Shown here: one piece after another, positions 25,081 to 35,628 of the stretch
How the letters are laid out: every line of letters begins with the position of its first letter
Position numbering within the stretch: position 1 is the first letter of the stretch
Origin: Amanita rubescens
Lineage: Eukaryota; Basidiomycota; Agaricomycetes; Agaricales; Amanitaceae
Assembly (NCBI GenBank): GCA_015039365.1
Contig: WION01000003.1
Coordinates: 310,001-374,000 of the forward strand
DNA: 64,000 nucleotides
Reading direction: 5' to 3'
The notes under the pieces: model-generated
Told to the model about the DNA's origin: nothing
Seen by the model: the letters and a program-made list of their open reading frames with translations, nothing else
The model's database searches: none
Position numbers and translations under genes: made by a program

Positions 25081-27900
25081 ATGATGGCTCAGCTGCTCCC
25101 TCCTCAGCCTAATTCTGAACGCATTTCACAGCTATTGCCTACTGTAACATGTTCATCTTGTAGTAATCCCGTTCCTATTTCAGAGCTCACCGACCACGTA
25201 TGTTCTCCTATGTCCTCTGCTCCCAAAACTCCTCCGCCTCTGAGGCACAGGCAAACCCCGCTCGGTCGCCCAACGCAAATACTACCTGCAGGTCCTGGTC
25301 GCATTCCTACTCCCTCAAACGCGACAAACGCGCGCACGCCGACCCCGCCAGCTATTCTCCGCGCGCAGCGACCCCCGCTGAAGCCGCTGCATGTGCAGGC
25401 ACCAGCCCGCTCATCCTCTCGTGCCGCCGCTCCCCTTGTCTCTCCTGGTACTAAGGTACCTCCGAAAACGTCAGAAGCACCATCATTTCGGCATCTTCCT
25501 CCCATTTTATCAAGCAATCGCAGCCATAGTACGTCTCCAAGACCACTCATTACACGTTCAAACACACCTTCAAATCCAAATTCATCTGCGTCATCTCATC
25601 ATGTATTACCACCTTTTGCAAGCAACGTTCGTTCCCAAAATATCATTCACCGTCCGGATCACAGTATGCCGCACTCGCCGAATATGGGACCGTATTACCC
25701 GGAGGAAAATATCGATACCAGCAGTGGTGGCGAAGCAGGTATGGCAGGTGTTGGCAGGAGGGGCTTCGCGGCTGTAGCGAGAGCGGCCATGTTCTCCGCG
25801 AACTATCAACGAAGAGCCGAAGTTGCCAAAGTTCCTTGATATTGATGCGGCAAGTCGAGGTAAGGCGGATGCGATTCGGCCGATTGAGGCAGTGACACTG
25901 ATTGCGTTGCGGTGTTTACAGTTGCAACGGAAACTCCTCCTCTGTCAGCAGGTTCTTCCCATTCTCCTGGCCTTACTTCTCCTTTTCCTCAAACCCCGCT
26001 TACCCCAGACGCCAGAATCCCTTCACCGGGTCTGTTTCCATCAGGGATGCCTATCATCCACTCACCTGCGACGAACGTTTTTTCGGAAGTGCCGGGCACT
26101 CCGACAGGCCACTCTCCTTTAACTCGCATGCCATTCTTTGAGAAGTTTAAGAACAAGATGCCAGGTGCAAACGTCATGACTGGTCAAGACCCAAATTACG
26201 AAACAAGTGATCCTTACGGCAATGTACCACTCCCAGATACACCCACCACGGCAGTCCCGCCGGATCGAGCCAAGGGGAGGCCGACAAACCGCAATCGGTC
26301 ATCTTCACCCCCGTCTGAAGCCGATTCAGCCTCTCGTTACACAGGCAGTCCTCCCACTCGCAACCCCAGCCTAGGATCGACCTCCTCTCGCGCTCTTCGT
26401 GAGCATCGCCACCGCCCGGGAACTCCCTAGCTCAGGTTCAGAAGGAGGACTAGCCTACGCCGATTCGGACCATGATGATAACGATTACAGATCACGACAT
26501 GGGATCAACGTTAAACAAAATGCTCCAGCGCCCGTATCCATTCCTCCGATCTGGATCCACAGCAAGCACGGCCCACATACGCTTCCCATCTGGTGAGAGC
26601 ACGTCCACTACGCGCACCGCGCGCATAGATGCAGCCGCCTTTTACCCCAAACCTGTGGAGAACGTGATGAGGCATAGGAATAACTCAGCTTCTTCTGTGT
26701 CTTCAGCGTCTAGCGCCAGCGGGCGCCAAAGGATCAACTCCGCCATTGTTGCTCAGGCCCTTGGCTTGTCCGGTACACCGCCAAGGGATTATGGGAAATT
26801 GGGAGGACCGGGTGTAACGGGATTTGGGGAACGAGTGGGACGAAGTGCAAGTATCAGCAGTAGGGGAAGTGGCCGTGGTTCCAATGTAACTGGACCAAGA
26901 ACAAGACCTTCGCAGAACAGTGAAGCCGGGGCCTCTATGATGAGGGCCAAGTCGACGGGAAGTCAGGCATCCGAGGATAGGGATAAGAAAGGGAGTAGCA
27001 GTGGACCTCCACCTCCTAGCCCTGGCGCTAAAACACAACGAAGCAATACAGTCCAAGGTCCTCATTCTTCTCCAGAGACGCGGCCGCCAAAGCTTCCTAC
27101 TCGATCAAGAACGACTCCGATGCCTGATCGAAACGACAGGGATCGGGACAGAACGGACAAGGCCGGGGAAAGGAGAGTGCGGGTGAAGAAGCCCAAGGTG
27201 TGCGCCAAGTGCAGCAAGACAATTGACGATGGGCGGTGGGTGCCGTGCGATGGTGGGACCGTGTTGTGCGATCTGTGCTGGAAGAGCATGTATCTGCCCA
27301 AGGTGAGCTACTGCCGTTCAGTGCAATATAAGTGCTAAACTCAACGTGTGGCAATAGTGCCGGAGGTGTGATATGACAATCGAGAAGCAGGCGGTGTCGT
27401 CCTCGGACGGTCAGCTCAAAGGGAAATATCATCGAGAATGCTTCAACTGTCATGTATGCCACGTAAGTGTACTTGACCTTCTTTCTAGCTGCATGATTGA
27501 ACAACGCATGTTGCAGAAACCCTTCCCTGACCGGTCGTTCTACGTCTTTGATGGCAAACCGCTCTGTGCATATCACTATCATGAGGCGAATAACTCCTTG
27601 TGCTCTGCTACACTATGCGGGCAACCAATTGAAGGTCCATGCGCCGTCTCTCACGCCGGTGACCGCTACCACCCCGAGCACTTCACGTGCGAGTATCCCA
27701 AATGCAGAGAGAAACTGGTTGAGTACTGGGAAGTCGACGGTCGAATGCTATGCGAGTCGCATGCCGCTGCATATAACAGTAGAGGTTCGGACGACTGGGA
27801 TAACTATTACGGAGGAAGCGCGGCGAATGCCAAGAAACGAGTTACACGGTTCATTGACCTTGCTAACGGCAACGACCTGGAGGGAAGTGATTTGAGGTAG
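25081..27900 (+). CDS. LIM-domain protein (paxillin-like, basidiomycete type)
   Basis: Probably a cytoskeletal or signalling scaffold, as fungal LIM proteins such as Pxl1 are. The N-terminus has a small Cys/His motif (CSSCSNPVP ... DHVC, residues 24-41). About 600 disordered Ser/Pro-rich residues follow, including the conserved block GMAGVGRRGFAAVARAAMF. The C-terminus holds CAKCSKTIDDGRW ... CDLCW, then CRRCDMTIEKQAV ... CFNCHVCHKPF ... CAYHYHE, and CGQPIEGPC ... HFTCEYPKCREKL ... CESHA: two full LIM domains after a partial one. Introns near 25860-25920, 27303-27357 and 27463-27516 are clean. Continuous translation needs one base dropped near 25815, 26431 and 26549. The stop is TAG at 27898. 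Family assignment is firm; integrity is not. Confidence 0.82.
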
Positions 27901-28873
27901 GTGTGGTGGGTAGCAGAGCGTTTCATTGGGACATGCGAACCCTTTTTTTTTCTGTTCACTTCTAACTTAAGTATCTTCTACCTTCCTCTTCGTTCTATTC
28001 CCTTGGGCTCCCTTTTTCTATCCAGTCACTTCTATCCCACGATATTTGCGGGTACATAAACTACGGACAATACAACTACGATCTGACCCATGCCTCTCCT
28101 TTTACATGTATATACAGAACATATACCTCTTCCCATGTTCATACACCTCATCTATTTATGTCTCCTACGTTGCGCGGAGAATAATCTATCACCACTATTA
28201 TTTTTAGTCTACTCCTACTTACTACAAGATACTCGGGGATGTTCGGTATGAAGTATAATAAAGTAATTTCAAACTCCCGACGCAGCCACGGATCTGATTT
28301 GAGAACTTTGCCTTGCTAAAACCGTCGAAATGAGGTTGAGTGCTTCATGTCTTCCCGTGATTAATGATGATGAGGAATCGAAATGCTCTTGTAAGGGATG
28401 CGACTCGCTTCTGGCAGCAATTCGGATGCAATTTTCTTTTCGATATGAGTGGCAATGAGACAAACGCCTTGCAAGCCTGCCCCATGATTGATCCTTATCA
28501 ATGGCCTGCCGTGGACCCGCCTCCGTCTTCTCAAGGTATCTCCAAAGAAAAAAGTCACAAGGATTAATGTAGTAGTTGTCTTTGGGTTCTAGACTCGATG
28601 CGATGCAAGCGGAGCCGGTTGTTTCTGAAACGATAAACACTTTTGTGATGAATCGTGATGTACTGATGAGATGAGTTGGGCATGCGTTGTGGTGCCTGAG
28701 GCCTAGTAGGGCCCTGTAGGGCCGAGTTGTCTGGTGGTTAAAATAATTCTCGAACACGTCATAAATGACGTGAAGAGGTCGACAACTGCGGATATATGCG
28801 TTTCGCGTCTTGCGCTTAAATTAAATGACCAGTTTGACGGAATCCTTCATTTGCTTCGAGTCGCCGCGCAGAG
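27901..28873. other. intergenic region after the LIM gene
   Basis: AT-rich 3' flank with pyrimidine runs near 27940-28030. A 162-codon open frame on the minus strand (28269-28757) has no family resemblance, no intron context and ordinary composition, and I treat it as chance. Confidence 0.45.
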
Positions 28874-29580
28874 ATGCGCTGGGAGAAACTTGAGCTAGTT
28901 AAACGAAGAGTGGCAGACTCATGGTCCCCATGCACTGGTAAAACGTAGCTCACGATTCAATCGTACTACTTACTATGCCGATGATGCTCTCACATCACGA
29001 TCCGCAGTTCAGGGCTTCGTTGATAGTGCGGGACCGAACGGACAATCTGCCACATTTAATCCGAACAGGGGTCCTTACATGTCGTATTAAGGACAGACAG
29101 GATCAATCATTTTGTTCGGCGTATACAGGACAGGAAGAATGTTGAGATTGTATCGACCCTGCGGTTTCGAACGCTGTTTGAACTAGGTCACGATGTTCTA
29201 GTGATCCATGTGCAGACATACCTTCCCCGTTGCAGACGGTATCGATTGGGATGATGCCAATAGATCAGGCCAAGAACCTCCCAGTTCCAAACGACATGTT
29301 CAGAAACAGGCTGTATTGGAGCTGCTCTTTCCTGACGTGTGTATTATCACCTTCCTAACTTGTTAATGCGATTAGGAAGTCATGCATATGCATCATGGTC
29401 GTAGTCCAGTGGATGAAAAATCAAATCTGAATCAAGTGCTTAAAGCGAGCACACGTCGAGGTCACCGTTCATCTGTAACCAGCGTGAGTACATGGAATAT
29501 ATTATAACGCTCGAGAACTCGCCGGGTTTGGGAACACGACGTCTCCCGCACAGACGAGTGATTCTTCCCCTCAAAAGTGA
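28874..29580 (+). CDS. orphan gene, six exons, 142 residues
   Basis: I do not recognise this protein. It is proposed because six exons (28874-28937, 29008-29083, 29134-29186, 29236-29336, 29376-29483, 29554-29580), each bounded by GT and AG, join in one frame to a stop, with introns of 39-70 nt like its neighbours. The protein starts MRWEKLELVKRR, has GPNGQSATFNPNRGPYM, STLRFRTLFELDGIDWDD and KQAVLELLFPDEV, and ends with a basic then Ser-rich tail (TRRGHRSSVTSTSDSSPQK). There is no signal peptide, membrane helix or known motif. The 39-nt intron at 29337 is short for this window. It could also be a fragment of a larger decayed gene in this gene-poor stretch. Confidence 0.4.
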
Positions 29581-30631
29581 TTTTCGTCACCCTGCATGGA
29601 AGGTTTGTTGTCACTGTTGACTCGAATAGTTCGCCATTGTTGATGACTGTTGGTTCAGTGAATATGTTCTCTGTTATTGAATTGTCATCGGTGGTGCGGT
29701 GAAGGTCTCTTTTGGACAGTCCCTTGGTTTAAGTCGTAAAGCATAAAACAGATGTCATGAAGCTTGCCGTGTGCTCAACGTCTATGATACTTGTGATCTT
29801 GAGACGCCCATCTTCCCAAGATACCCTCAGCTTCATATCGCGATTTTGGCTACTCTCGGAAGACGGAAGCTCACTAGCCAGAATAAACACGGTGAAACCG
29901 CCGACATTTCAGTTACCGTCACGAGAACAACCTCGTTCTCCGATGTCATGTTAGGCGTAAAAGGTAATGGCGCATTGCGATGAGGGATTGTCAAGCGTTG
30001 GCTGTGGTACAGTTGATAGTTCAATTGTGCGATCCCCCCCGATCGAACATATCGGAGACATGTAGAACCATGTTATAGGCTAGCCGATACTTTACCAGGA
30101 ATCGTCCGGACAGGAAATCCATTCAAGTGCCAGGCCTCTACATATGTCACCACGAGGACCATCGATATGCGAAGGCATACCATAACAAGCCCACTTGTCT
30201 TCCGATTACAGATGTAGACGTACTTCTGATCTTCGCGTGGCTGTGCGGAGACCAAGGAGGGCGGCAGTCACAGAAGTAAAAACTTGGGATCTGATGAGAA
30301 CTCTCCGGGCAGCATACTAACCTGGCCGCCGAGGGATGCGCTTTGCTTGTTGGAAAGCAGTATACGAAGACATATTGGCCCCTGAAACTTGGTTCAGCAC
30401 TCCATGCATCGAAAGAGGTAGCGCTTCCATTACCACATTGGTCCACTTATCTCGAGCGTCATGATTAAATCTTGATATAGGTCAATCGCCAAGTGACATA
30501 TTTTTGCATCTATCAGCTGAAGATTGAGCCCCCCCTGCACGGACCCCAGAGTAAGCGATGAAAGCTTTGTAAGAGCACAAATTCCGCTCGTCCTCCACGC
30601 GAAAAATATGGTGCCTTCAATAACATATGCA
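29581..30631. other. gene-poor stretch
   Basis: Short open frames only. A plus-strand frame at 29771-29983 and minus-strand frames at 30073-30255 and 30147-30446 show no family resemblance, and I could not join them into a gene. They may be remnants of the F-box locus just to the right. Confidence 0.35.
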
Positions 30632-30840
30632 TCAGTCCCCTGGCGTTCGATACGTGGAGTTAGATTGGTATATGGAATTGAACAGAACTACGCCGGCTAG
30701 ACCTACGGCGTTGATAAGCCTCTGTGAACTAAGATACGTGAAACACTTGGACTGACCTGTCTGCATCTCAATAAATCTTGAGCGCCCAAGAAAATCAAGG
30801 ATGTATCATCCGGAATGTCGTCGATTGTATCATTGCGAGC
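30632..30840 (-). pseudogene. F-box gene relic (N-terminal part only)
   Basis: On the minus strand the frame reads TIDDIPDD followed by LGAQDLLRCRQ, close to the F-box start (xxDIPDDIL ... LDAxDLLxCRxV) seen in the two F-box genes at 32.4 and 37.3 kb. As in those genes, an intron-like GTCAGT...CACAG follows the CRQ, but here it is only 35 bases. RLINAVGLAGVVLF then resembles the next segment, and a stop codon comes soon after. Several F-box residues are missing. I infer a degenerate member of the local F-box family. The evidence is short, so an accidental match is possible. Confidence 0.4.
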
Positions 30841-32360
30841 TCTTCTGTGGGGAGGAAACAGAGGCAGATATTGAAATGAGTCGGCGGAGATTGAGCCACG
30901 ATGCCTGTTGCATAACATTAAAGACGTATGGAAGCACGGTTGCGATTGATATATATAGAGTGGGAACAAAGGAAGAAATGCTTGAGTGATTGTCAGAGCA
31001 AAATATTGCCACTGGCATATTGATTCTGATCAGATACCTTTTGGTCATCGAGAAACAGTCGAAACCGGAAACAGTCGAAACTGGACACAGCTGTATGTTT
31101 TGAAGCAATGCCTTTCTTCATCTGATTCTCCGGTGAGGACCGCAGCTGTGAAATCGTGGAAGAGGAAGTAATGTGCATCGCCATTTGGCCAAGCACGAAC
31201 ACTAACCTTGTTCAACTGACAACATTCACTACTTCAGGTTTGCTAGCTCACTTGTATGGGTTTAGCAGTCTCCTAAACGCTTAAACAAAAACCACTGACC
31301 GCTGCCTAAGCACTGGTTACACTGGCCGAAGGTCTCCAAGTTATGCTGAGCGTCTTCGCTTCTGACCTGACCACCACATCATCGTTCGAGGATGTACGAC
31401 CTCCTGTTCTGGACGCGCAATTACACGTTCCGTCCCATTTCGCCTACATACCTGTTGTCTTCGACCGACTCTCATAAAATTGTGAATGCATGTCTAAATG
31501 CGCTATCGCCCCTAGCAGAGTCACTGGTCAGGCACACCTCACCGCCCATATGCGCTCGGCATTTGACATTCACTAGTCACTGGCTATAATCTCAAGGTAT
31601 CCCGAGATGAAACTGTAACGGAACGGCATGGCACATTACAGAAAACGTGGCGCTTGTCCGTCCTTGCGGTTCAAGCTTTTGTATTTGCGACAAGGCGAGG
31701 TGTCTCCATTGCTTGGGAAAGTGGCAATTTTGGTATCCGCTGGTCATATAAGGGGCCTTTTGTTCTGGACCTCGGGGCGATATGGTAACTACTCCTCGCA
31801 GCTGGGTAACAGGCAAGATAATCTTGTGCTATTAATATCACTGGAATCCGATTCGGGTGAAGGACGCGCTTGCACAAATCTATATCTGATGCTCTGGGGA
31901 GCTATAGTCGAGTGCGAGCCCATTATTTATCGATTGTTTCCGCGAAGCCCCATGCGCGGTCACAGCGATCTGATTCTCCGTGATTGCGATGATGAACCAG
32001 CATAGGCCACGTTGTCGTAAAGAGTCCTTGCACAGCAAGGCCTAGGACATTTCAGATCCAGCAATACACAGCGCTGAGCCGCCCTAATTGAAACGGAAGA
32101 ACTTTTTCAGGACCCCTCCATCTCTGTTTCGCACATGAAACAGAGTGCTCCACCCTGGGCCTCACTATCAGAGCAGGGCACCTGTCATCAAACACGCGCT
32201 TTTGAACTTTAAACCTGCCACTAACAGGAGAATGATGAGGTCATTGGATTGCTTGCGCTCGAATATAATTGTTTGTTCCGTTTTCTTATAGAAAGTGTGC
32301 AGAATTCTAACCCTTTGCGCTTCTGTATTATCACAGGCCCCTTCGACGACTGAGATCACC
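30841..32360. other. gene-poor stretch upstream of the F-box gene
   Basis: No gene that I can support. The longest frame (31628-32005, plus, 125 codons) lacks recognisable features. A near-duplicate phrase, GAAACAGTCGAAACCGGAAACAGTCGAAACTGG, occurs near 31050-31083. The right end presumably contains the promoter of the F-box gene that starts at 32361. Confidence 0.4.
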
Positions 32361-34053
32361 ATGGCCCTCCCATCCCAAGAGAGCACGTCCATTATGGACA
32401 AACTTCCTAGTAATATTCTCGCCCTTTGCTTGAACTTACTGGATGCGAAAGACCTGGTAAACTGCAGAAATGTCGGTGCCACTGAATTTTCTACTAGTGG
32501 AGACTCATTCAACCGGTCGTAGGTCTGTTCCGGGTTACTTGCCGTGGTCGACGCAGATATTAACCTGCTATACAAAATCGAGCTTCATGCAAACTGTATG
32601 ATTGATGGTCCTCCGAGCCTAGTTTCACCGGGTGCTCGTCTTGATCGTTTGCTCGAACACCAACAACGCTGGCGAAGGTGTGAATGGACAACCATCCGGT
32701 CGCTGCCACTACCCGCGTTGCTCAAGGCTGATGGCACTGAAACAACGGACGATGCTATTCTAACTCGAGGCACGTTATCCTCCGCATTTTTGTTTCTGGG
32801 CAGCTATTCTCGATTCATTCAATGGCGCTCAAACACCCAAGATCTGGAGTATCTAGAATGGGATGTCACACTTCCACGGCATCTGACGCTCGACCTAGAC
32901 TTTGATTCTCGCCAAGATCTGCTGGCGGTGCTCGAGATTCCGGAAGACGACCGGTGATTATTGTTTGAGTATCGCAGTGTAGATCGACTGATTTGAGGTA
33001 TAGTGACACAATGCAATTGTCAGTCCGCCATCTGAATAATGGCTTGCCACACCGCCTGGCAAGAAATTCTCAACTTGCGTCCTTTATGGCTGGCAGCTCT
33101 CGGGCGGCAATACGCATATACGATTGTTACGTCACTCTATTTATACAGGCCCATTTCGACTTGGAATGCCGCCTAAGTATATACGATTGGAAAGCGGGTG
33201 GTGACCCTCTCATGGTGTGTCCCTTATGAATCCAGGAAATTGAACATATGTAATCCATATCCAGGTCCTTTGGAGGCACAACATAGAAGCGGCGACCTTG
33301 ATATCAGAGCGATATGCACTACTAGTCAAGCTGAGAAGATCAACCTCCCAGTTAAGTTTGTGCATTATCGACATACACAGACGCCGGAATCCAGACATCT
33401 GTTCTTTGCTGCTTCCAGAGACTTCGACAATGAGCTCGACGTGCCGTGTCAATGTACAATGTGGTCCTCATTCATCGCCCCCACATACTCTTTCCAACGG
33501 CTGCCCTCTCTTTGCCACCGACCCGGCAAACCAATTGGTTCTCGTAACATTCACCAATGTGCCCGAGTCTTTCGCATTGTTCACGCTCGCTTCTACGCTC
33601 GTGAAGCTAGCTGAAAGGCATCAGAATGATCCGAGTCCCGTGTCTATTCCATGGGAAGAATGGGGTCCAGAAAACACGAGACTAATCGAGACTGCTGAGG
33701 AGGCTGGCGAGAACTTGTGTGTTTACGGGACGAAGGCTCTAATAGTCCACGAACAGACACAAGTGCTTTACGACTTCAACCAAAGGAGTATTAAGCGGGA
33801 ATTGGCAAGAAATAGCACTGGAGAAGCGCCGGATGACATCATCATCGAAGCATCGATTTGTGATCGAGAGAGACCTTTTTCGACCGCTGTAATGACGTGC
33901 CTGCCTTATAGATTCACGCCTGTTGGACTTGACAATTTCGACAAAAACGAGACTGTCGTTCACGTGGGCGAGACTAGTATTGTATATGTGTCACATCCTG
34001 TATGTGGTCCGATTATCCAGCAGTTGAATCCAGGGCTGACACTTCCACTATAG
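32361..34053 (+). CDS. F-box protein, intact member of a local paralogous family
   Basis: A likely substrate adaptor of SCF ubiquitin ligases, which would bind SKP1 (encoded at 48 kb). Four exons (32361-32471, 32523-32953, 32998-33214, 33265-34053) give 515 residues. The F-box is at residues 13-45: MDKLPSNILALCLNLLDAKD, CRNVCSGLLAVV. LLYKIELHANCMIDGPPS and a long region of unknown fold follow, perhaps a beta-propeller, with motifs such as IYDWKAGG and IPWEEWGPENTR. Near the C-terminus lies VLYDFNQRSIKRELARN, which is identical in the paralogue at 35.6-37.3 kb. An intron splits the F-box after CRN in both paralogues. All junctions are in frame. The target protein is unknown. Confidence 0.82.
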
Positions 34054-34253
34054 GGTGGCCGGGATATGACCGTTTTGTCAATATGAGAAACGCTGGTAGT
34101 TTCGACCTTATACAGTGCCACGACTTTGCACGGTGCACATAATCATGATTCCCTGTATCCCTAAATCAGCATATACAAGTTAGACGGGACATATATCTAG
34201 ACGTCGAATTCGTCCCGCAGCAATTGCAACAAGTCATAGATCTGCACGATAAG

Positions 34254-35432
34254 CTATAAGTCGTTCCATTCTAGATCGTCGTCATCGTCTGGTGGAAACG
34301 CAATTCCTCTGGGAGGAAGTATTTTGTGCCTGGCGGAAACCGGTGAAGAATGCTTGGCACGCATCCTCGAAAGCACTCACCGTTCCAAGAGATCTCTGAT
34401 GCCAGCAGTGCCAGCTTCCCAGTCAACCCTCACCCAGTTGTATACCAGCTCCCCATCACGATATACGAGCAGTGTGGGTAACATATCGAGATCGACGTCG
34501 CTCTCTTCTTCACTGTCGTCGTAGTGTTTCCCATCGTCGATTTCGTCTTCATCATCATAGTCTTTGACTGTTGACAAGGGTCGATTTAAGTAGCTCCCAT
34601 AAGGGACATCCCTTTTGGCCTTTGAGCTGTCAGATAAGGATGCAAAACCCAACGACGAAGCGCGTGCACGAATAAACTTGATGTCGGGGTGTAAGCGCGC
34701 GAGTTGCACGAGGGTGTCATCAAGATCATCGCATCGCTCAAGAGACTAGAGGTTTCAAATGAGACGTGAATCAAAGATATCAAAAGTCATTACCTGATCG
34801 TAAATGTGCACGATTACCCACACATTCCTATCCTCGTCGACGCAATCGACGAACCCCTGAACACCTACTTCACGCAGGTGGCCAAACCGACCTTCTTTTC
34901 TCCGTCCGAACATATCCCTCTTGTCCCCTTTCCCTCCCTTCAACGCTTGCATCTGCGCTCGTTCCTTGACAATGAGCTCATCTATCTTGCCCTCGTAATC
35001 AGGATTTCGAGCCTTCTCACGTTCTTCCTCCAGATACGTCTTTCCGCCCAAGTTACTCTTTTCCAATTTCGTATTCAACTCATCGATCTCTCGCCTTTGC
35101 CGTTCGCGTTCACGGCTCATCGCCTCGTTCCGGTCTCTGATGACGCCTTTCACGCCTGTACGTCCTGGGCCCATTCCGATAGATTCATTTGCAATCTCCT
35201 CGCGATTTGTATGACTTTCGTCCTCATCGACGTCTGATTTTCCGGGAGTGACTTTTCGTTGTTTCAATTCCTCATCGTGCCAACCAAAGTCAGGTGACGG
35301 AGTTCGTTCTGGGGACGAGGAGCGTGATGAATTGCCAAAGAGCTTTCCCGACAACACTAGAGTTTCAATATCTTCGTTCTGTAAAGAAGTATGAATTTAC
35401 TGAGGCTTCGCTGTGAAAAGGCGACGAACCAT
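34254..35432 (-). CDS. phosducin-like protein (PhLP1 type, thioredoxin fold)
   Basis: A co-chaperone that, with CCT, assists folding of G-beta-gamma dimers. Exons (35430-35432, 34794-35378, 34381-34745, 34254-34329) give 342 residues. NEDIETLVLSGKLFGNSS is the phosducin N-terminal motif. A helical, charged region with a coiled-coil-like stretch (RERERQRREIDELNTKLEKS) follows. The thioredoxin-like domain has FGHLREV, VWVIVHIYDQ, ARLHPDIKFIRARAS, DMLPTLLVYRDGELVYNWVRV. An acidic insert (DDEDEIDDGKHYDDSEEE) lies within it, and the tail ends in a run of Asp. The first coding exon appears to be the ATG alone, with a GTTCGT donor. Without it the protein would lack a start. The gene lies between the two F-box paralogues. 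Confidence 0.88.
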
Positions 35433-35628
35433 TGGGTGAATGTCGTAATAAAGATAAGAAACTCTGGGTAGATATAGGCGACTCGGATAATTGTGATGGT
35501 AAAGGTAACATGATGTAATGGCAGTACGTGCGAGTTAGATCCGTTATATACAGTCATACCATTACTCCCGACGTGTACATTACAAGTTAGATCGAATAAA
35601 ACTCAATACCGCGCTGACTGAATTCCTA

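Noticed and set aside
28269..28757. 162-codon minus-strand open frame in the 3' flank of the LIM gene
   Set aside because: No homology-like motifs, no splice context and ordinary residue mix. It is likely a chance frame.
31628..32005. 125-codon plus-strand open frame before the F-box gene
   Set aside because: No recognisable domain and no exon-like neighbours. It could be decayed F-box sequence, but I could not align it.
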